Part shown: positions 9,633 to 19,048 of the stretch, in pieces | Layout: every line of letters starts with the position of its first letter | How positions within the stretch are numbered: position 1 is the first letter of the stretch | Assembly (NCBI RefSeq): GCF_015767675.1 | Contig: NZ_CP065217.1 | Coordinates: forward strand, 1,240,001 to 1,304,000 | Origin: Vibrio navarrensis | GTDB lineage: Bacteria > Pseudomonadota > Gammaproteobacteria > Enterobacterales > Vibrionaceae | Direction of reading: 5' to 3' | Length of the DNA stretch: 64,000 nt | Program-made: the position numbers and the translations under genes | The notes under the pieces: model-generated | Database searches by the model: none | What the model was told of the DNA's origin: nothing | What the model saw: only the letters and a program-made list of their open reading frames with translations

Positions 9633-10691
9633 ATGTTGAGTGCGTGGATCGCAAAATGGTTAGAGCTGCGCGTCGATGATGAACGCTACAAGGATTACTC
9701 TTTTCTGGTCATTTCCTTGATGATTCTCGGTTTCACCAATCTATTCTTTCTCTACTACAATATCTTTGTCATACCCAACACGCCAATGCGTAACACCTTG
9801 GCCATCGGTATGGTCTCGTGTGTGATCAGTTTGCTGCTGATGAAAGAGTGTCGAGCGCCAAAGATTGCGGCGTTTATCATGCAGTTAAACATGACCCTTT
9901 CGAGTATGTCGATTATCGTTCAGGAAGGGCACCACGAACTTTCCATTGCCTTCATCTTTATCACCCCGATGCTTTCTATGCTGATTTTGGGTTACAAGCT
10001 AGGTGCTTGGTTTAGCGGCATTACATACCTTATCACTGCCTCTTATGTACTAACGACGATGGACTCTTGGCAGCCCGCCTACTTTGAAACCATCAGTTTT
10101 ATCCATTTCACTACGATATTTGCCTTTTTGTTTTTTGTCGGCTTTTTTTACGACCATAGTCGTCGTCAGTTATTGGAATCTCTGCGTAAATCGAACCAAA
10201 AACTGCAAGACTTAGCGACCCAAGATCAACTGACGGGTTTGGCAAATCGTCGCTGTTTGGATGATTTTTTGCACAATGTACAGCAAACACGTTGGATCGC
10301 CATGATTGATGTGGATGACTTCAAACAGATCAATGACCTGTTGGGTCATGATGTGGGCGATTGCGTATTAATCAATCTTGCGCGTTGTTTGCAGCAAGCG
10401 GCTGAGCCTCGGGATCTGGTTGGTCGCTGGGGTGGGGAAGAGTTTCTCTTCTCGATTGACGCCGACAGTGAACAAGCGGCGCAGGAGAAAGTACAACGCC
10501 TGCTTGATGGCATCGCCTGTTTTGATTTTGCTATTGAGCGGCCAGTCACCGTCAGTATCGGATTAGCGCTTCATCAACCGGGTCAGCATCGTAGCGCGCT
10601 GCTGCATGCTGATGAAGCGCTGTATCTCGCCAAAGCGTCGGGCAAAAATCAGTTTTGCCTTGCGACTGAGAAGTTTGACTATGCGGTATGA
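9633..10691 (+). CDS. Membrane-anchored diguanylate cyclase (GGDEF)
   Basis: A 352-residue enzyme predicted to make c-di-GMP from two GTP. About six membrane helices fill residues 20-175, followed by a short coiled linker and a GGDEF domain from about 190. The substrate and metal residues are visible in MIDVDDFKQINDLLGHDVGD, and the active-site loop is GGEEF, which is normally active. The inhibitory RXXD motif is missing: the equivalent stretch reads EPRD, with Glu in the Arg position. Product inhibition at the I-site may therefore be absent. The 3' end overlaps the convergent hydrolase gene by 13 bases. The membrane part is a sensor of unknown input. Confidence 0.92.
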   Translation: MLSAWIAKWLELRVDDERYKDYSFLVISLMILGFTNLFFLYYNIFVIPNTPMRNTLAIGMVSCVISLLLMKECRAPKIAAFIMQLNMTLSSMSIIVQEGHHELSIAFIFITPMLSMLILGYKLGAWFSGITYLITASYVLTTMDSWQPAYFETISFIHFTTIFAFLFFVGFFYDHSRRQLLESLRKSNQKLQDLATQDQLTGLANRRCLDDFLHNVQQTRWIAMIDVDDFKQINDLLGHDVGDCVLINLARCLQQAAEPRDLVGRWGGEEFLFSIDADSEQAAQEKVQRLLDGIACFDFAIERPVTVSIGLALHQPGQHRSALLHADEALYLAKASGKNQFCLATEKFDYAV

Positions 10692-11779
10692 AGTGGATTG
10701 CTAAACACGGGCGTCATCTTGTTGGTGACATCGCCCATCACTTGTGCCGCTCTAAAGGCGGCGTCCAAACAGATCGACTGCGCTTGTTTTAGCGATGCCG
10801 GAAACTCAACCCAGACAGTTTGAATAGCGTCGTTGCTTTGTAAGTAGTAGCGCTTAGTTCTGCAATCGCTGATGTTGGTCCATAGAGTGAATGAGTTGAA
10901 GGTGATGCCTGCTTTTTTCTCCAATTGCTCTTCAAGATTGTTCGGATGCAGCGCTTCAAACCCTTGCGGAACTTTACATGGGGAAATCATCGCAGCCACC
11001 TGAGCAACACGATCAACCTGAGTTAAATTCTCGTTTTGCAGCAACCGATAGTAGCTAGCACGCTCGAATCTTTGTACCGAGGTATGTCCGCCTGGCGCAG
11101 TAAATACAGGATTTAGATTCGCTGTCTTGGTTTTGTTCCACTGATAGCGCCAGTATGTATCAAGGCTGAGCTGGGTCTGATAATCGGGCTCGTTGGTCAT
11201 CACGGTAAAGTCACGATGATGATAAATGGTCAGTTTGCCGTCATGAATTTCCAAAATGGCTGAATCACCATGCTGGTCAGAAATCGCTGCATGAACCTGC
11301 GCGGGGGCATTGGGATCACCGGGCACGCTGCCGCCGAAAAAGCAGATCTCCATACCCGGTTCTGGGAACGAGAAATAGCTCACCGCTTCTCGCACTGTCG
11401 CGAAGTGATCGAGCATAAATTGCCCCCAACGTAGCACGCTCAGCCCTTTTTGCTCGTCACTGAGTGACCCTTGGTGAAAGGTGCAGTTCGTGTCGTATAA
11501 CACGTTGGCGACAAAACCTTTTTCATTCATACCATCACAAAATCCAAAGCCATCTTCGTCATCGCCTAGCAAGGTGGCTATGCTCGCATATTTTGCCTGC
11601 CATTTGAGCACTTGCTTTTTCATCAGCCCTTCTTTTTTGCGTTCGGCCTTGCTCATGCCGACTGCGTTACCTCCACTTGGGGTAAGCAGTAGTGTGGCAT
11701 CAAGGTGAAACTCCCAATCCATGTTGCGAGCAACGGCGACCTGTTTGTTATCCATATTGTTGAGAATGCGAGTGCACAT
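10679..11779 (-). CDS. Choloylglycine hydrolase / penicillin V acylase family (Ntn amide hydrolase)
   Basis: About 366 residues starting MCTRILNN. In this N-terminal-nucleophile family the methionine is removed and Cys2 becomes the catalytic nucleophile; the conserved Arg and Asp follow in ARNMDW. Members hydrolyse linear amide bonds, such as bile salt conjugates, penicillin V or acyl-homoserine lactones. An upstream in-frame ATG at 11893 would bury the cysteine behind 38 residues, so I use the ATG at 11779 that puts Cys at position 2. No signal peptide is seen from this start. The exact substrate is not predictable; Vibrio lives with both bile and acyl-homoserine lactones. Confidence 0.88.
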   Translation of the reverse strand: MCTRILNNMDNKQVAVARNMDWEFHLDATLLLTPSGGNAVGMSKAERKKEGLMKKQVLKWQAKYASIATLLGDDEDGFGFCDGMNEKGFVANVLYDTNCTFHQGSLSDEQKGLSVLRWGQFMLDHFATVREAVSYFSFPEPGMEICFFGGSVPGDPNAPAQVHAAISDQHGDSAILEIHDGKLTIYHHRDFTVMTNEPDYQTQLSLDTYWRYQWNKTKTANLNPVFTAPGGHTSVQRFERASYYRLLQNENLTQVDRVAQVAAMISPCKVPQGFEALHPNNLEEQLEKKAGITFNSFTLWTNISDCRTKRYYLQSNDAIQTVWVEFPASLKQAQSICLDAAFRAAQVMGDVTNKMTPVFSNPLHTA

Positions 11780-12033
11780 AGTGTTGTTATGTCCTTTGTG
11801 TTGTTTTTGCAAAAGTTGCCCAGCTTGACGCGCCAGCACCAATCGATAAGGTTGTATGCGCTTGGCTGAGCAATAGATGTAGCAGAATGTCATGGGATTT
11901 GGCGGGATGATATATTTAAAATGAGAGTTGTGCTTATTTTTTGGTGTGAAATTCTACTGTCATATTAAGTGGTTAACTTGTGCGGCGAGTTTAGTCAGGC
12001 TGCTTTGCAGCAAAAGAGTAAGTGTGATCTGTT

Positions 12034-12321
12034 ATGAGTAAAAAAATTCATTCTTCCGATTCGACCATTATCAAGCTCTTACAACAGCGAGGTTTGATAA
12101 AAAGCGAAGCCGTTGCAAGGCTCAAGCAGGATGTCTATCGCTTGCATCCCGAAGAGGTGACGAAAGTGAAGAATTATGCCGAGCATTTTGGCATCCATGC
12201 GAAGGAAAAGCTCATCGATGAAATTCTGGATCTGCGCCGAGATGCGTTAATTCATCGTCTGTCGCGTGAAAGTGAAGGCGTCCAAACCACCCCTAAAAGG
12301 CGACTGACGCCGGTTGAGTGA
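12034..12321 (+). CDS. Small hypothetical protein, basic
   Basis: A 95-residue hydrophilic protein with many Lys, Arg and Glu residues and predicted mostly helical. I do not recognise a family. It begins MSKKIHSSDSTIIKLLQQRG and has no signal peptide or membrane helix. The ribosome site is weak. It is isolated between an amide hydrolase gene and the fragment of an AraC-like gene that starts ten bases past its stop codon on the other strand. A DNA- or RNA-associated role would fit the charge but is only a guess. Confidence 0.6.
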   Translation: MSKKIHSSDSTIIKLLQQRGLIKSEAVARLKQDVYRLHPEEVTKVKNYAEHFGIHAKEKLIDEILDLRRDALIHRLSRESEGVQTTPKRRLTPVE

Positions 12322-12330
12322 GGGCTGACA

Positions 12331-12417
12331 GTCTTGATGCATCAGCGTTAGAGCATCGGCAAAGCGCTTTTGCCAGTGTTCTGGTAATGGCTGGAGTAGG
12401 GCAATTTCTGGCACAAG
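12331..12417 (-). pseudogene. Fragment of an AraC-family regulator gene
   Basis: On the minus strand these 29 codons read LVPEIALLQPLPEHWQKRF and on to LMHQD. They align with LVPEIALLESLPAHLKKRF and LMHQE of the intact regulator at 151-1113, and the DNA is similar too. The match begins about 27 residues into that protein and stops just before its DNA-binding domain. The remaining three quarters of the gene are missing, and the frame then runs into the back of the small gene at 12034-12321. I read it as the remnant of a paralogous regulator removed by deletion. Confidence 0.7.
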
Positions 12418-12430
12418 GTTAACACAATAC

Positions 12431-12450
12431 AAAAGCAGCCTCCTTGCTGC
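12431..12450 (-). terminator. Short terminator after the alpha/beta hydrolase gene
   Basis: Stem GCAGC / GCTGC with a six-base loop followed on the minus strand by TTTTG. It sits 24 bases past the hydrolase stop codon. Confidence 0.6.
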
Positions 12451-12473
12451 GGCTCGCTATTCACACGCCTGGG

Positions 12474-13481
12474 TCATTGAGCTTGTGCAACTTGGCCAAG
12501 CCAAGTGTCGAGGGTGTCGAAAAACTCGCGGGCATACGCCTCGTCGCCATACCAATAGAGCTTGATGAGAAACCAAGTCCCCGGCGTCTGGGTATTGAAT
12601 GTCGGATGTTTGAGTAAACTGTGTGTGGCGTTGGCAATCCGCTTGATGGTCAGGCTGTTTTGCCCTTGAAATAGTTTGCTCAGTAGCCGACGGGTGTGGT
12701 TGATATCCACGTTGAGGTCCTGCTCTCCCAGTAAGATGAGCCCGGGTTTTGTCAGGTTTTGGTAATCATTGCTCGCATCAGCAAAAGCGTTCAGTTTGGC
12801 AAAGTGAAAGCGCTCTTCACTCATCAAGTTGGGCTGGTTGGCGTACTGCGCTGTGTAATCGGCGTAGCTGGGACTAGCTTGCCAAAAAGCAATCTCTTGC
12901 AAATGGTGCTGATAAGCCTTGGCGATGTCGCTTTCGCTTGCACCACTCGCTTCTAAGCGTGTTTTCGTTAAGTACCAGCTTTGTTGCAACCAATTGATGG
13001 CAAAGCCGACGCCGATGAAAAAATCCACCTCATCATTGCTCTTTGCGACAGCTGGCACCACCCATCCCGCTTGGCTAAAGCCTATTAAGCCAAGGCTTTT
13101 GGCTTGGTGACGGAAATGGTTTTTGACAAACGCGATGGCGTCGTGAACTTCTTGCTGGCGATCCTGCATTGATTGGTTAAGCCAATTGCCCGTCGAGTTG
13201 CCGACGCCCGGTTTGTCCCAGCTAAACACCGCATAGCCGTTGTTAATCAGCCGCTGCCAAATTGGCTCATAATAGCCGTAGGCGTCATAGCTGAGCGCTC
13301 CGTCACCGTGTACAAAAAGAATCACCCCTTTGCTTTCGGTTGGCTTTTCGGCTGATATATAAACGCCGGCAAGGGTATTGCTGCCACTTTGAAAGTGAAT
13401 GATCTGCTCTTTGGCGTGTAAAGGAAAACTCACGCTCAAACAGAGCAACAAATTGAAGAGAGCTTTTGTCAGGGTTTTCAT
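12474..13481 (-). CDS. Exported alpha/beta hydrolase
   Basis: About 335 residues with an N-terminal signal peptide ending near PLHAKE and an alpha/beta-hydrolase fold. The oxyanion-region motif is FVHGDG. The nucleophile elbow is GFSQAG (Ser near residue 148), followed by an acid in LLGEQDLNVD and a catalytic His in ATHSLLKHP. This layout fits periplasmic esterases or peptidase-like hydrolases of the S9/BAAT-like group. The start is the ATG at 13481, with GGAG eight bases before it; the TTG two codons earlier is less likely. It appears to be a single-gene unit. The substrate is unknown. Confidence 0.83.
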   Translation of the reverse strand: MKTLTKALFNLLLCLSVSFPLHAKEQIIHFQSGSNTLAGVYISAEKPTESKGVILFVHGDGALSYDAYGYYEPIWQRLINNGYAVFSWDKPGVGNSTGNWLNQSMQDRQQEVHDAIAFVKNHFRHQAKSLGLIGFSQAGWVVPAVAKSNDEVDFFIGVGFAINWLQQSWYLTKTRLEASGASESDIAKAYQHHLQEIAFWQASPSYADYTAQYANQPNLMSEERFHFAKLNAFADASNDYQNLTKPGLILLGEQDLNVDINHTRRLLSKLFQGQNSLTIKRIANATHSLLKHPTFNTQTPGTWFLIKLYWYGDEAYAREFFDTLDTWLGQVAQAQ

Positions 13482-13777
13482 CGTCAATTCTCCATATCAC
13501 TTAAATAGCGCTGCTCTTTGCGCTGTCACCTAAGTTTAAATTTGCTTCTAACCGCGCAGACGCAACCGCCTTTTTATCCGGCTTAGGGTTGGTCAGTCAG
13601 GCATCTTTCACCGAAACGGGCACAAAGCGCAGTGTGATGGCGTAACGAAATATCATGGTTGAACCCACTAATTTAAGTGGGTTCAGTATTGATGAAGTGG
13701 GCGAAGAATAAGTGTCCCAGTTTGCTGTTTTGCGCTAATCAGGCCGTCAAAACAGCAAACGGTTTAGTGGCAGCCGT
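13482..13777. other. Intergenic region with two inverted repeats
   Basis: Two clear inverted repeats lie downstream of the SulP gene. At 13661-13684, GAACCCACT and AGTGGGTTC flank a six-base loop. At 13721-13759, TTTGCTGTTTTG and CAAAACAGCAAA flank 15 bases. Neither has a proper T run, so they are weak terminators or protein sites. No gene is seen. Confidence 0.6.
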
Positions 13778-15544
13778 TTAAGCCACTTCGGGGATCGGCT
13801 TGGCGGGCGCTTCTGGATCGGGCTCTTTTTGGATTGCGGGCACTTGGCCATCGCCCACTGCACTGAGGTAACAGCCGCTCAGTTTGACCGCCAAATAAAG
13901 ATCGGCACGCAGCAGGATTCCGCCTTCACTGGTGCTGATGCCCGTGAGTTCACACCAGTTACGCAGGCTGCGTTTTCGCCCGGCGAGCACCAAACGGATG
14001 CCGCGCTGCTTTAATATTGCATGCACATCCGAGAGCATCGCCATCACACTCAAATCGAGGTGGGTAAAACAGGAAACGGCGTCCACCACCACACAGCCCA
14101 CATCGCCGCTGTTTTTCTCCGTGCACTCCAGCAGCCGACGTTTAAAGTAGGGCGCGTTAAAGTAGGTCAGTGGCGAGTTGAAACGGTAGATCACCATGCC
14201 GGGGATAGGGTTGGCTTTGCCCGTGCTGTCGATGGTGCGGATGGTGCCTTCTTCGTCTAGGCCGAGCTCTTGGTCGCTTGGGCGCATCACAATGCGCAAA
14301 AACTGGAATAAGCCGAGTAACACCGCCAAGGTGATACCGGGGATCACACCGACTATTAACACCGCAATAAAAGTGACGCTGGCGAGATAAAACGCGTCTT
14401 TGTCCCGCTTTCTCAATGTCCAAATGCCTTTGAGATCGAGCAGTGACAGCGAAGCGATCACTAACACGACACCTAAAGCCGCAATTGGGATATATTGCAG
14501 TGGCTGGTAGGCAAACACGGCGATGATGGCAATGACGGTGGCGGCGATGATTGACACCAGTTGCGATTTGCCGCCGTTGGCATCGTTAACCGCGGTGCGT
14601 GAGTCCGCGCCGCTGATGGCAAAACCCTGTGAGAACGCTGACGCAATATTGGCAAAACCCAAGGCGCGAAATTCTTTATCTGCATCAATGTCGTAGCCAT
14701 TTTTGGCGGCAAAGCTGCGCGCGGTGAGCATCATGCTGACAAAGCTGACCATGGCTAAGTTCAGCGCTGGCACCACCAGTTCGCGGCTCACGCCAATGTC
14801 AAATTGCGGGGTTTGAAAATCAGGGAAACCACCTTGCGTTACGCCAACCACGCTCACCCCCATGCTGTCCAGATGGAGAAACCACACCGCTGCGGTCGTG
14901 ACCACAATTGCCAGCATCGCCGCAGGCCAACCCGGGCGAAAACGTTTGGTCAGCAGGTACAAAAAGAGGGTAGTTGCACTCATTGCCAGTGTTGGCCAAT
15001 GAAGTTCGCTCAGCAATTTTGGCGCTTCCCATAGCCGTTCCAAAAGGTAGCGCTGCTCAAACTTGAGGCCGAGAACTTTGGCAAATTGGCCAACGATAAT
15101 GGTCAGCGCGACGCCGTTAAGCAGGCCAAGCAATATCGGCCGAGAGAGAAAATCCGCGAGAATGCCGAGTTTAAGACGACTGGCCAAAACGCACCAGATG
15201 CCCGTCATCGCCGTCATGGTCATTACCAATTGCCAGTGTTTGGTGGAATCGCCTGCGGCCAGTGGGGTGACGACCGCGGCAATCACGGCGCAGGTGGCGG
15301 CATCTGGGCCGACAATCAACTGTCTCGATGTGCCCATCAAGGCATAAACCAGCATGGGTAATACGCATGAATAGAGGCCAACAATGGCGGAGACGCCAGT
15401 CAACTGCGCATAGGCGATGGCAACTGGCAGTGCGACCGCGACGACAGAAAGTGCCGCGCGCAGATCGGCGGTGAACCAATCGCGCTGATACTGTTTAAGC
15501 TGAAGTAACCCCGGGAACCACTGCTGTAATATTCTCGCTTTCAA
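13778..15544 (-). CDS. SulP-family anion permease with STAS domain
   Basis: About 588 residues. It has roughly 10-14 hydrophobic helices with the SulP signatures AYAQLTGVSAIVGLYS and VGPDAATCAVIAA. A cytoplasmic STAS domain follows from about residue 440, including VVDAVSCFTHLDLSVMAML. SulP proteins import sulfate, bicarbonate or dicarboxylates, coupled to H+ or Na+. I prefer the TTG at 15544 because GGGAGG precedes it by nine bases; the longer frame starts seven codons earlier. The next gene upstream encodes a D-cysteine desulfhydrase-like enzyme in the same direction, so a sulfur link is possible but not proven. Bicarbonate uptake is an alternative. Confidence 0.87.
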   Translation of the reverse strand: MKARILQQWFPGLLQLKQYQRDWFTADLRAALSVVAVALPVAIAYAQLTGVSAIVGLYSCVLPMLVYALMGTSRQLIVGPDAATCAVIAAVVTPLAAGDSTKHWQLVMTMTAMTGIWCVLASRLKLGILADFLSRPILLGLLNGVALTIIVGQFAKVLGLKFEQRYLLERLWEAPKLLSELHWPTLAMSATTLFLYLLTKRFRPGWPAAMLAIVVTTAAVWFLHLDSMGVSVVGVTQGGFPDFQTPQFDIGVSRELVVPALNLAMVSFVSMMLTARSFAAKNGYDIDADKEFRALGFANIASAFSQGFAISGADSRTAVNDANGGKSQLVSIIAATVIAIIAVFAYQPLQYIPIAALGVVLVIASLSLLDLKGIWTLRKRDKDAFYLASVTFIAVLIVGVIPGITLAVLLGLFQFLRIVMRPSDQELGLDEEGTIRTIDSTGKANPIPGMVIYRFNSPLTYFNAPYFKRRLLECTEKNSGDVGCVVVDAVSCFTHLDLSVMAMLSDVHAILKQRGIRLVLAGRKRSLRNWCELTGISTSEGGILLRADLYLAVKLSGCYLSAVGDGQVPAIQKEPDPEAPAKPIPEVA

Positions 15545-15635
15545 CGAACGCTGCCTCCCAATCAATCGTTAAGTTACTGTAAAGCATACATCAATTGACT
15601 GTAACATTCGTGCCATTTTCCAAACGCAGCGAAAT

Positions 15636-16538
15636 TTATTTATCGCCCCATTTGCGCTGATAACGGGGCAGCATAGTTTCGTTCCCGAGCAACCCGCCTT
15701 GGTGCAGGTAAATGAGCGTTTTGTCGGGGTGATTGGCTAGCCAAGGGCTTAAACATTGCCACATGAGGGGATCGTAAAGCAGATCGAACTCAATATCGGT
15801 TTCGTCTAAAAGCGCTTGCCAAGTTCGGTAGTCCTCATGATATAGCTTGCCGAAATGGTGTTTACGCGGCGCAGTCAGGATGGTCGGATAGTCTTGCTCT
15901 CCAAGCTGAGCAAACTGCTCAATCAGGTAGCGCTCTCCGCCAACGCAAGCACAGGTCAACACTTCGATGCCATGTGGCTTGAGGTATTTGTGCAGGTAGA
16001 GAGCGGTGGTGCCAGTGCCAGAGGGAAGTGCCACGACGAATGACTGCTGGCTGGCAAAGCGTGTCCAGTCGAGGATTTCGCGGGCCAGCTCTTTAACGCC
16101 TTGTTCGGCCAAGGTAAAACGCCCGCCTTCGGGCACCAGATAGCACGTTTCGTTTGGTTGGCGCACTTTTTCAATGTACTCGCTCGGGTGCATTCCCGCA
16201 GCGAGTTTGCCCACTTCAATGATGTTCGCGCCCAGCTCCAGCGCACCGCGATAATTGCCCATCGGCCGCTGTTTGAGCCAGCTAGGCAGATGGTCGACAT
16301 AAAACTCCAGTTGCCAACCTTTGATACGCGCCAGCGCCGCCAAAGAGTAGAGTGAATTCGCTTGGGCGGATCCGTAACTGATTAGCGTACGCACTTGTGG
16401 CAGCTCTTGGGTGAGTAGGGCGCTGAACTTGCGCGCTTTGTTGCCGGAAAAGTGCGAATGCAGCAGATCGTCTCGTTTAAGGAAAAAGGTGCGATTTGCA
16501 AACCGATGTTGCGTGATGGGGCTATTGTTGAGTTTCAT
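15636..16538 (-). CDS. PLP-dependent ACC deaminase / D-cysteine desulfhydrase family enzyme
   Basis: A 300-residue fold-type II PLP enzyme. The Schiff-base lysine is in SGNKARKF, near residue 35, after FFLKRDDLLHSHF. A Gly-rich phosphate-binding loop is in ALPSGTGTTALYL near residue 180. Relatives include D-cysteine desulfhydrase, which degrades D-cysteine to pyruvate, ammonia and sulfide, and 1-aminocyclopropane-1-carboxylate deaminase. D-cysteine desulfhydrase is the more usual activity in enteric and Vibrio species. It lies between ygiQ (upstream, same strand, separated by a terminator) and the SulP gene. Confidence 0.85.
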   Translation of the reverse strand: MKLNNSPITQHRFANRTFFLKRDDLLHSHFSGNKARKFSALLTQELPQVRTLISYGSAQANSLYSLAALARIKGWQLEFYVDHLPSWLKQRPMGNYRGALELGANIIEVGKLAAGMHPSEYIEKVRQPNETCYLVPEGGRFTLAEQGVKELAREILDWTRFASQQSFVVALPSGTGTTALYLHKYLKPHGIEVLTCACVGGERYLIEQFAQLGEQDYPTILTAPRKHHFGKLYHEDYRTWQALLDETDIEFDLLYDPLMWQCLSPWLANHPDKTLIYLHQGGLLGNETMLPRYQRKWGDK

Positions 16539-16577
16539 AGCGGTGAGTACGGGTTAAGTTGTTGGCTTGAGGAACAA

Positions 16578-16604
16578 AATCGCCATCCGAGTGGGATGGC
16601 GATT
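16578..16604 (-). terminator. Rho-independent terminator of ygiQ
   Basis: Eleven-bp stem AATCGCCATCC / GGATGGCGATT with a five-base loop and TTTTG following on the minus strand. It is 16 bases past the ygiQ stop. Confidence 0.85.
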
Positions 16605-16619
16605 GAACATGGGCGTCGA

Positions 16620-18908
16620 TTAGCGCTGCGCTGCGCGCTGTCTGTTTGGCCCATTGCTTGCAGAGCGGCCTCGATTTTGTCCGCCAGCGGGTTTCTGAGC
16701 GCCATGCTTTTTCTGCCCACCTTCGCTGCGCGCGTTACCACTGGCGGTGTTCGACGCTGGGCGCGGTTGGTTGCCACGCGCCGCTTTGTCTCCCGGGAAT
16801 CCCGGTTGTGTGCTGGTGTGCTTAGTGGCAAAGCGGTTTGAACCGTGGCGGCCCGATTTACGACGCTGTGCTGGCGTTCTGGAATCCATATCTTCCGCCG
16901 GCACCAGACAACCCGGCTTGTCGCCAATCAAATACTTTTTACCCATATTGATCAAGGCTTCTCGGATCATTGGCCAGTTTGCCGGATCATGATAGCGCAA
17001 CAGCGCTTTATGCAAGCGACGCTGACGTTCCCCTTTTGCCACAGTCACTTCTTCACGCTGTTTGTACTTAACGCGCTTAAGCGGGTTGGTTTCGGAGTAG
17101 TACATCGACGTGGCGTTACACATCGGCGATGGGTAGAAGTTCTGCACTTGGTCACACTCGTAGTCGTGCTTTTTCAGCCACAACGCCAAGTTCAGCATGT
17201 CTTCATCAGTGGTGCCGGGGTGCGCGGAAATAAAGTAAGGGATCAGATACTGCTTTTTCCCAGCTTCTTTACTGTACTTCTCGAACATCTCTTTAAAGCG
17301 ATCGTAGGCGCCCATTCCCGGTTTCATCATCAGGTTCAGTGGGCCTTTTTCGGTGTGCTCAGGTGCAATCTTCAGATAGCCACCGACGTGGTGCGTTACC
17401 AGCTCTTTAACGTATTCAGGCGACTCAATCGCCAAATCGTAACGTACGCCGGAGGCGATCATCACCTTCTTGATCCCGTCAACTTGGCGTGCCGCACGAT
17501 AGAGATCAATAGTGTGTTTGTGATCGGTATTGAGCTTGTGACAAATACCCGGGAAGACGCACGACGGACGGCGGCAGTTGATCTCCGCTTTCGGATCACT
17601 ACAACCCAAGCGGTACATGTTGGCCGTTGGGCCGCCAAGGTCAGAAATAGTGCCGGTAAAGCCCGGAACTTTGTCGCGGATCTCTTCCAGTTCGTTCAAA
17701 ATCGACTCTTGCGAACGGTTTTGGATAATGCGCCCTTCGTGCTCGGTGATTGAGCAGAAAGAACAGCCGCCAAAACAGCCGCGCATGATGTTGACCGAAG
17801 TTTTGATCATGTCATACGCAGGGATTTTTGCGTTGCCATATTTTGGATGCGGCACACGGGCGTACGACAGCCCAAATACGTAGTCCATCTCTTCGGTTGA
17901 GAGTGGGATTGGCGCTTGGTTGACCCACAATTCACGATCGCCATGACGCTGGATAAGCGCACGGCCAGAATAAGGGTTGGTTTCTAAGTGCAAAATACGG
18001 CTAGCGTGTGCGTATAAGATTCGATCGTTTTGCAGTTTTTCGTAGTTCGGCAGACGCACCGCAGTGGTGGCAGCGTCATGACGTGAGGGACGAATTGTAA
18101 TCGGCTGCGCTTTTGGCTCTTCGTCTTTTTTGGTTTCGCACTGCGTTTCGACCTCGTAAGGGTTTGGCGGAATAAACGCCTCCTTACGCGGTTTTTCAAT
18201 TCGAGAAGAGTCAATAATGGTGTAGCCTTCGGGCTCCGCAGCGAGGTTGACTGCAGTGCCGCGAATGTTGGTCATCTGGGCAATGGATTCGCCGTTTGCC
18301 AGACGATGCGCCACTTCAACCAGAGCTCGCTCGGCGTTACCAAACAGCAAAATATCGGCTTTGGCGTCGAGCAGCACTGAGCGGCGAACTTTGTCAGACC
18401 AATAATCATAGTGCGCGACGCGGCGCAGGCTGGCTTCAATCCCGCCGAGTACAATCGGTACCTCTTTGTAAGCTTCACGACAGCGCTGCGAGTAAACTAA
18501 AGTCGCGCGATCCGGGCGTTTTCCACCTTCGTTATTGGGGGTATAGGCATCATCGTGGCGCAGTTTTTTGTCAGCGGTGTAACGGTTGATCATTGAATCC
18601 ATGTTGCCCGCGGTCACGCCAAAAAACAGGTTCGGTTTACCAAGCGCCATGAAGTCGGTTTTATCTTGCCATTGCGGCTGGGCAATGATGCCTACGCGAA
18701 ATCCTTGCGCTTCCAGTAAACGGCCGATGATCGCCATACCAAAACTTGGATGGTCGACATACGCATCACCCGTGACGATGATGATGTCACAGCTATCCCA
18801 ACCCAGAGCGTCCATCTCCTTTTTACTGGTGGGTAAAAATGGAGCGGTACCGAAGCACTCCGCCCAGTATTTTTTATATTGATGAATTGGTGTGATATCG
18901 CTGTACAT
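16620..18908 (-). CDS. ygiQ: YgiQ family radical SAM protein
   Basis: A 762-residue member of the UPF0313/YgiQ radical-SAM family. The iron-sulfur cluster motif CXXXCXXC is seen in [12 protein letters not shown] near residue 380. The N-terminal half holds the family-specific domain ([18 protein letters not shown]). The last 90 residues are a low-complexity Arg/Lys/Gly/Asn/Ala tail, probably unstructured and RNA- or protein-binding. The gene is nearly universal in gamma-proteobacteria but its reaction is unknown. The ATG has GAGG seven bases upstream. It is a single-gene unit closed by its own terminator. Confidence 0.93.
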   Translation of the reverse strand: MYSDITPIHQYKKYWAECFGTAPFLPTSKKEMDALGWDSCDIIIVTGDAYVDHPSFGMAIIGRLLEAQGFRVGIIAQPQWQDKTDFMALGKPNLFFGVTAGNMDSMINRYTADKKLRHDDAYTPNNEGGKRPDRATLVYSQRCREAYKEVPIVLGGIEASLRRVAHYDYWSDKVRRSVLLDAKADILLFGNAERALVEVAHRLANGESIAQMTNIRGTAVNLAAEPEGYTIIDSSRIEKPRKEAFIPPNPYEVETQCETKKDEEPKAQPITIRPSRHDAATTAVRLPNYEKLQNDRILYAHASRILHLETNPYSGRALIQRHGDRELWVNQAPIPLSTEEMDYVFGLSYARVPHPKYGNAKIPAYDMIKTSVNIMRGCFGGCSFCSITEHEGRIIQNRSQESILNELEEIRDKVPGFTGTISDLGGPTANMYRLGCSDPKAEINCRRPSCVFPGICHKLNTDHKHTIDLYRAARQVDGIKKVMIASGVRYDLAIESPEYVKELVTHHVGGYLKIAPEHTEKGPLNLMMKPGMGAYDRFKEMFEKYSKEAGKKQYLIPYFISAHPGTTDEDMLNLALWLKKHDYECDQVQNFYPSPMCNATSMYYSETNPLKRVKYKQREEVTVAKGERQRRLHKALLRYHDPANWPMIREALINMGKKYLIGDKPGCLVPAEDMDSRTPAQRRKSGRHGSNRFATKHTSTQPGFPGDKAARGNQPRPASNTASGNARSEGGQKKHGAQKPAGGQNRGRSASNGPNRQRAAQR

Positions 18909-19048
18909 AAAATAACCTCAGATTTCGCGAGCGCGAATTATAGCGGCTCGTGTGATCAGTATCCACCTCAACATGACCCCAGATTTCACGTGTGTTTAAG
19001 TTCGTTTAGCCTTGCTGAAGAGAATTTGCAGGCCGAGTCAAGGTTAGA

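Noticed and set aside
11780..11893. 38-codon N-terminal extension of the amide hydrolase
   Set aside because: It would bury the catalytic Cys2; the family starts MC at 11779.
13721..13759. Inverted repeat as SulP terminator
   Set aside because: Long loop and no T run on the minus strand; kept only as a repeat in the gap note.
16845..17753. 302-codon frame antisense to ygiQ
   Set aside because: Shadow of a long, well-conserved gene on the other strand.
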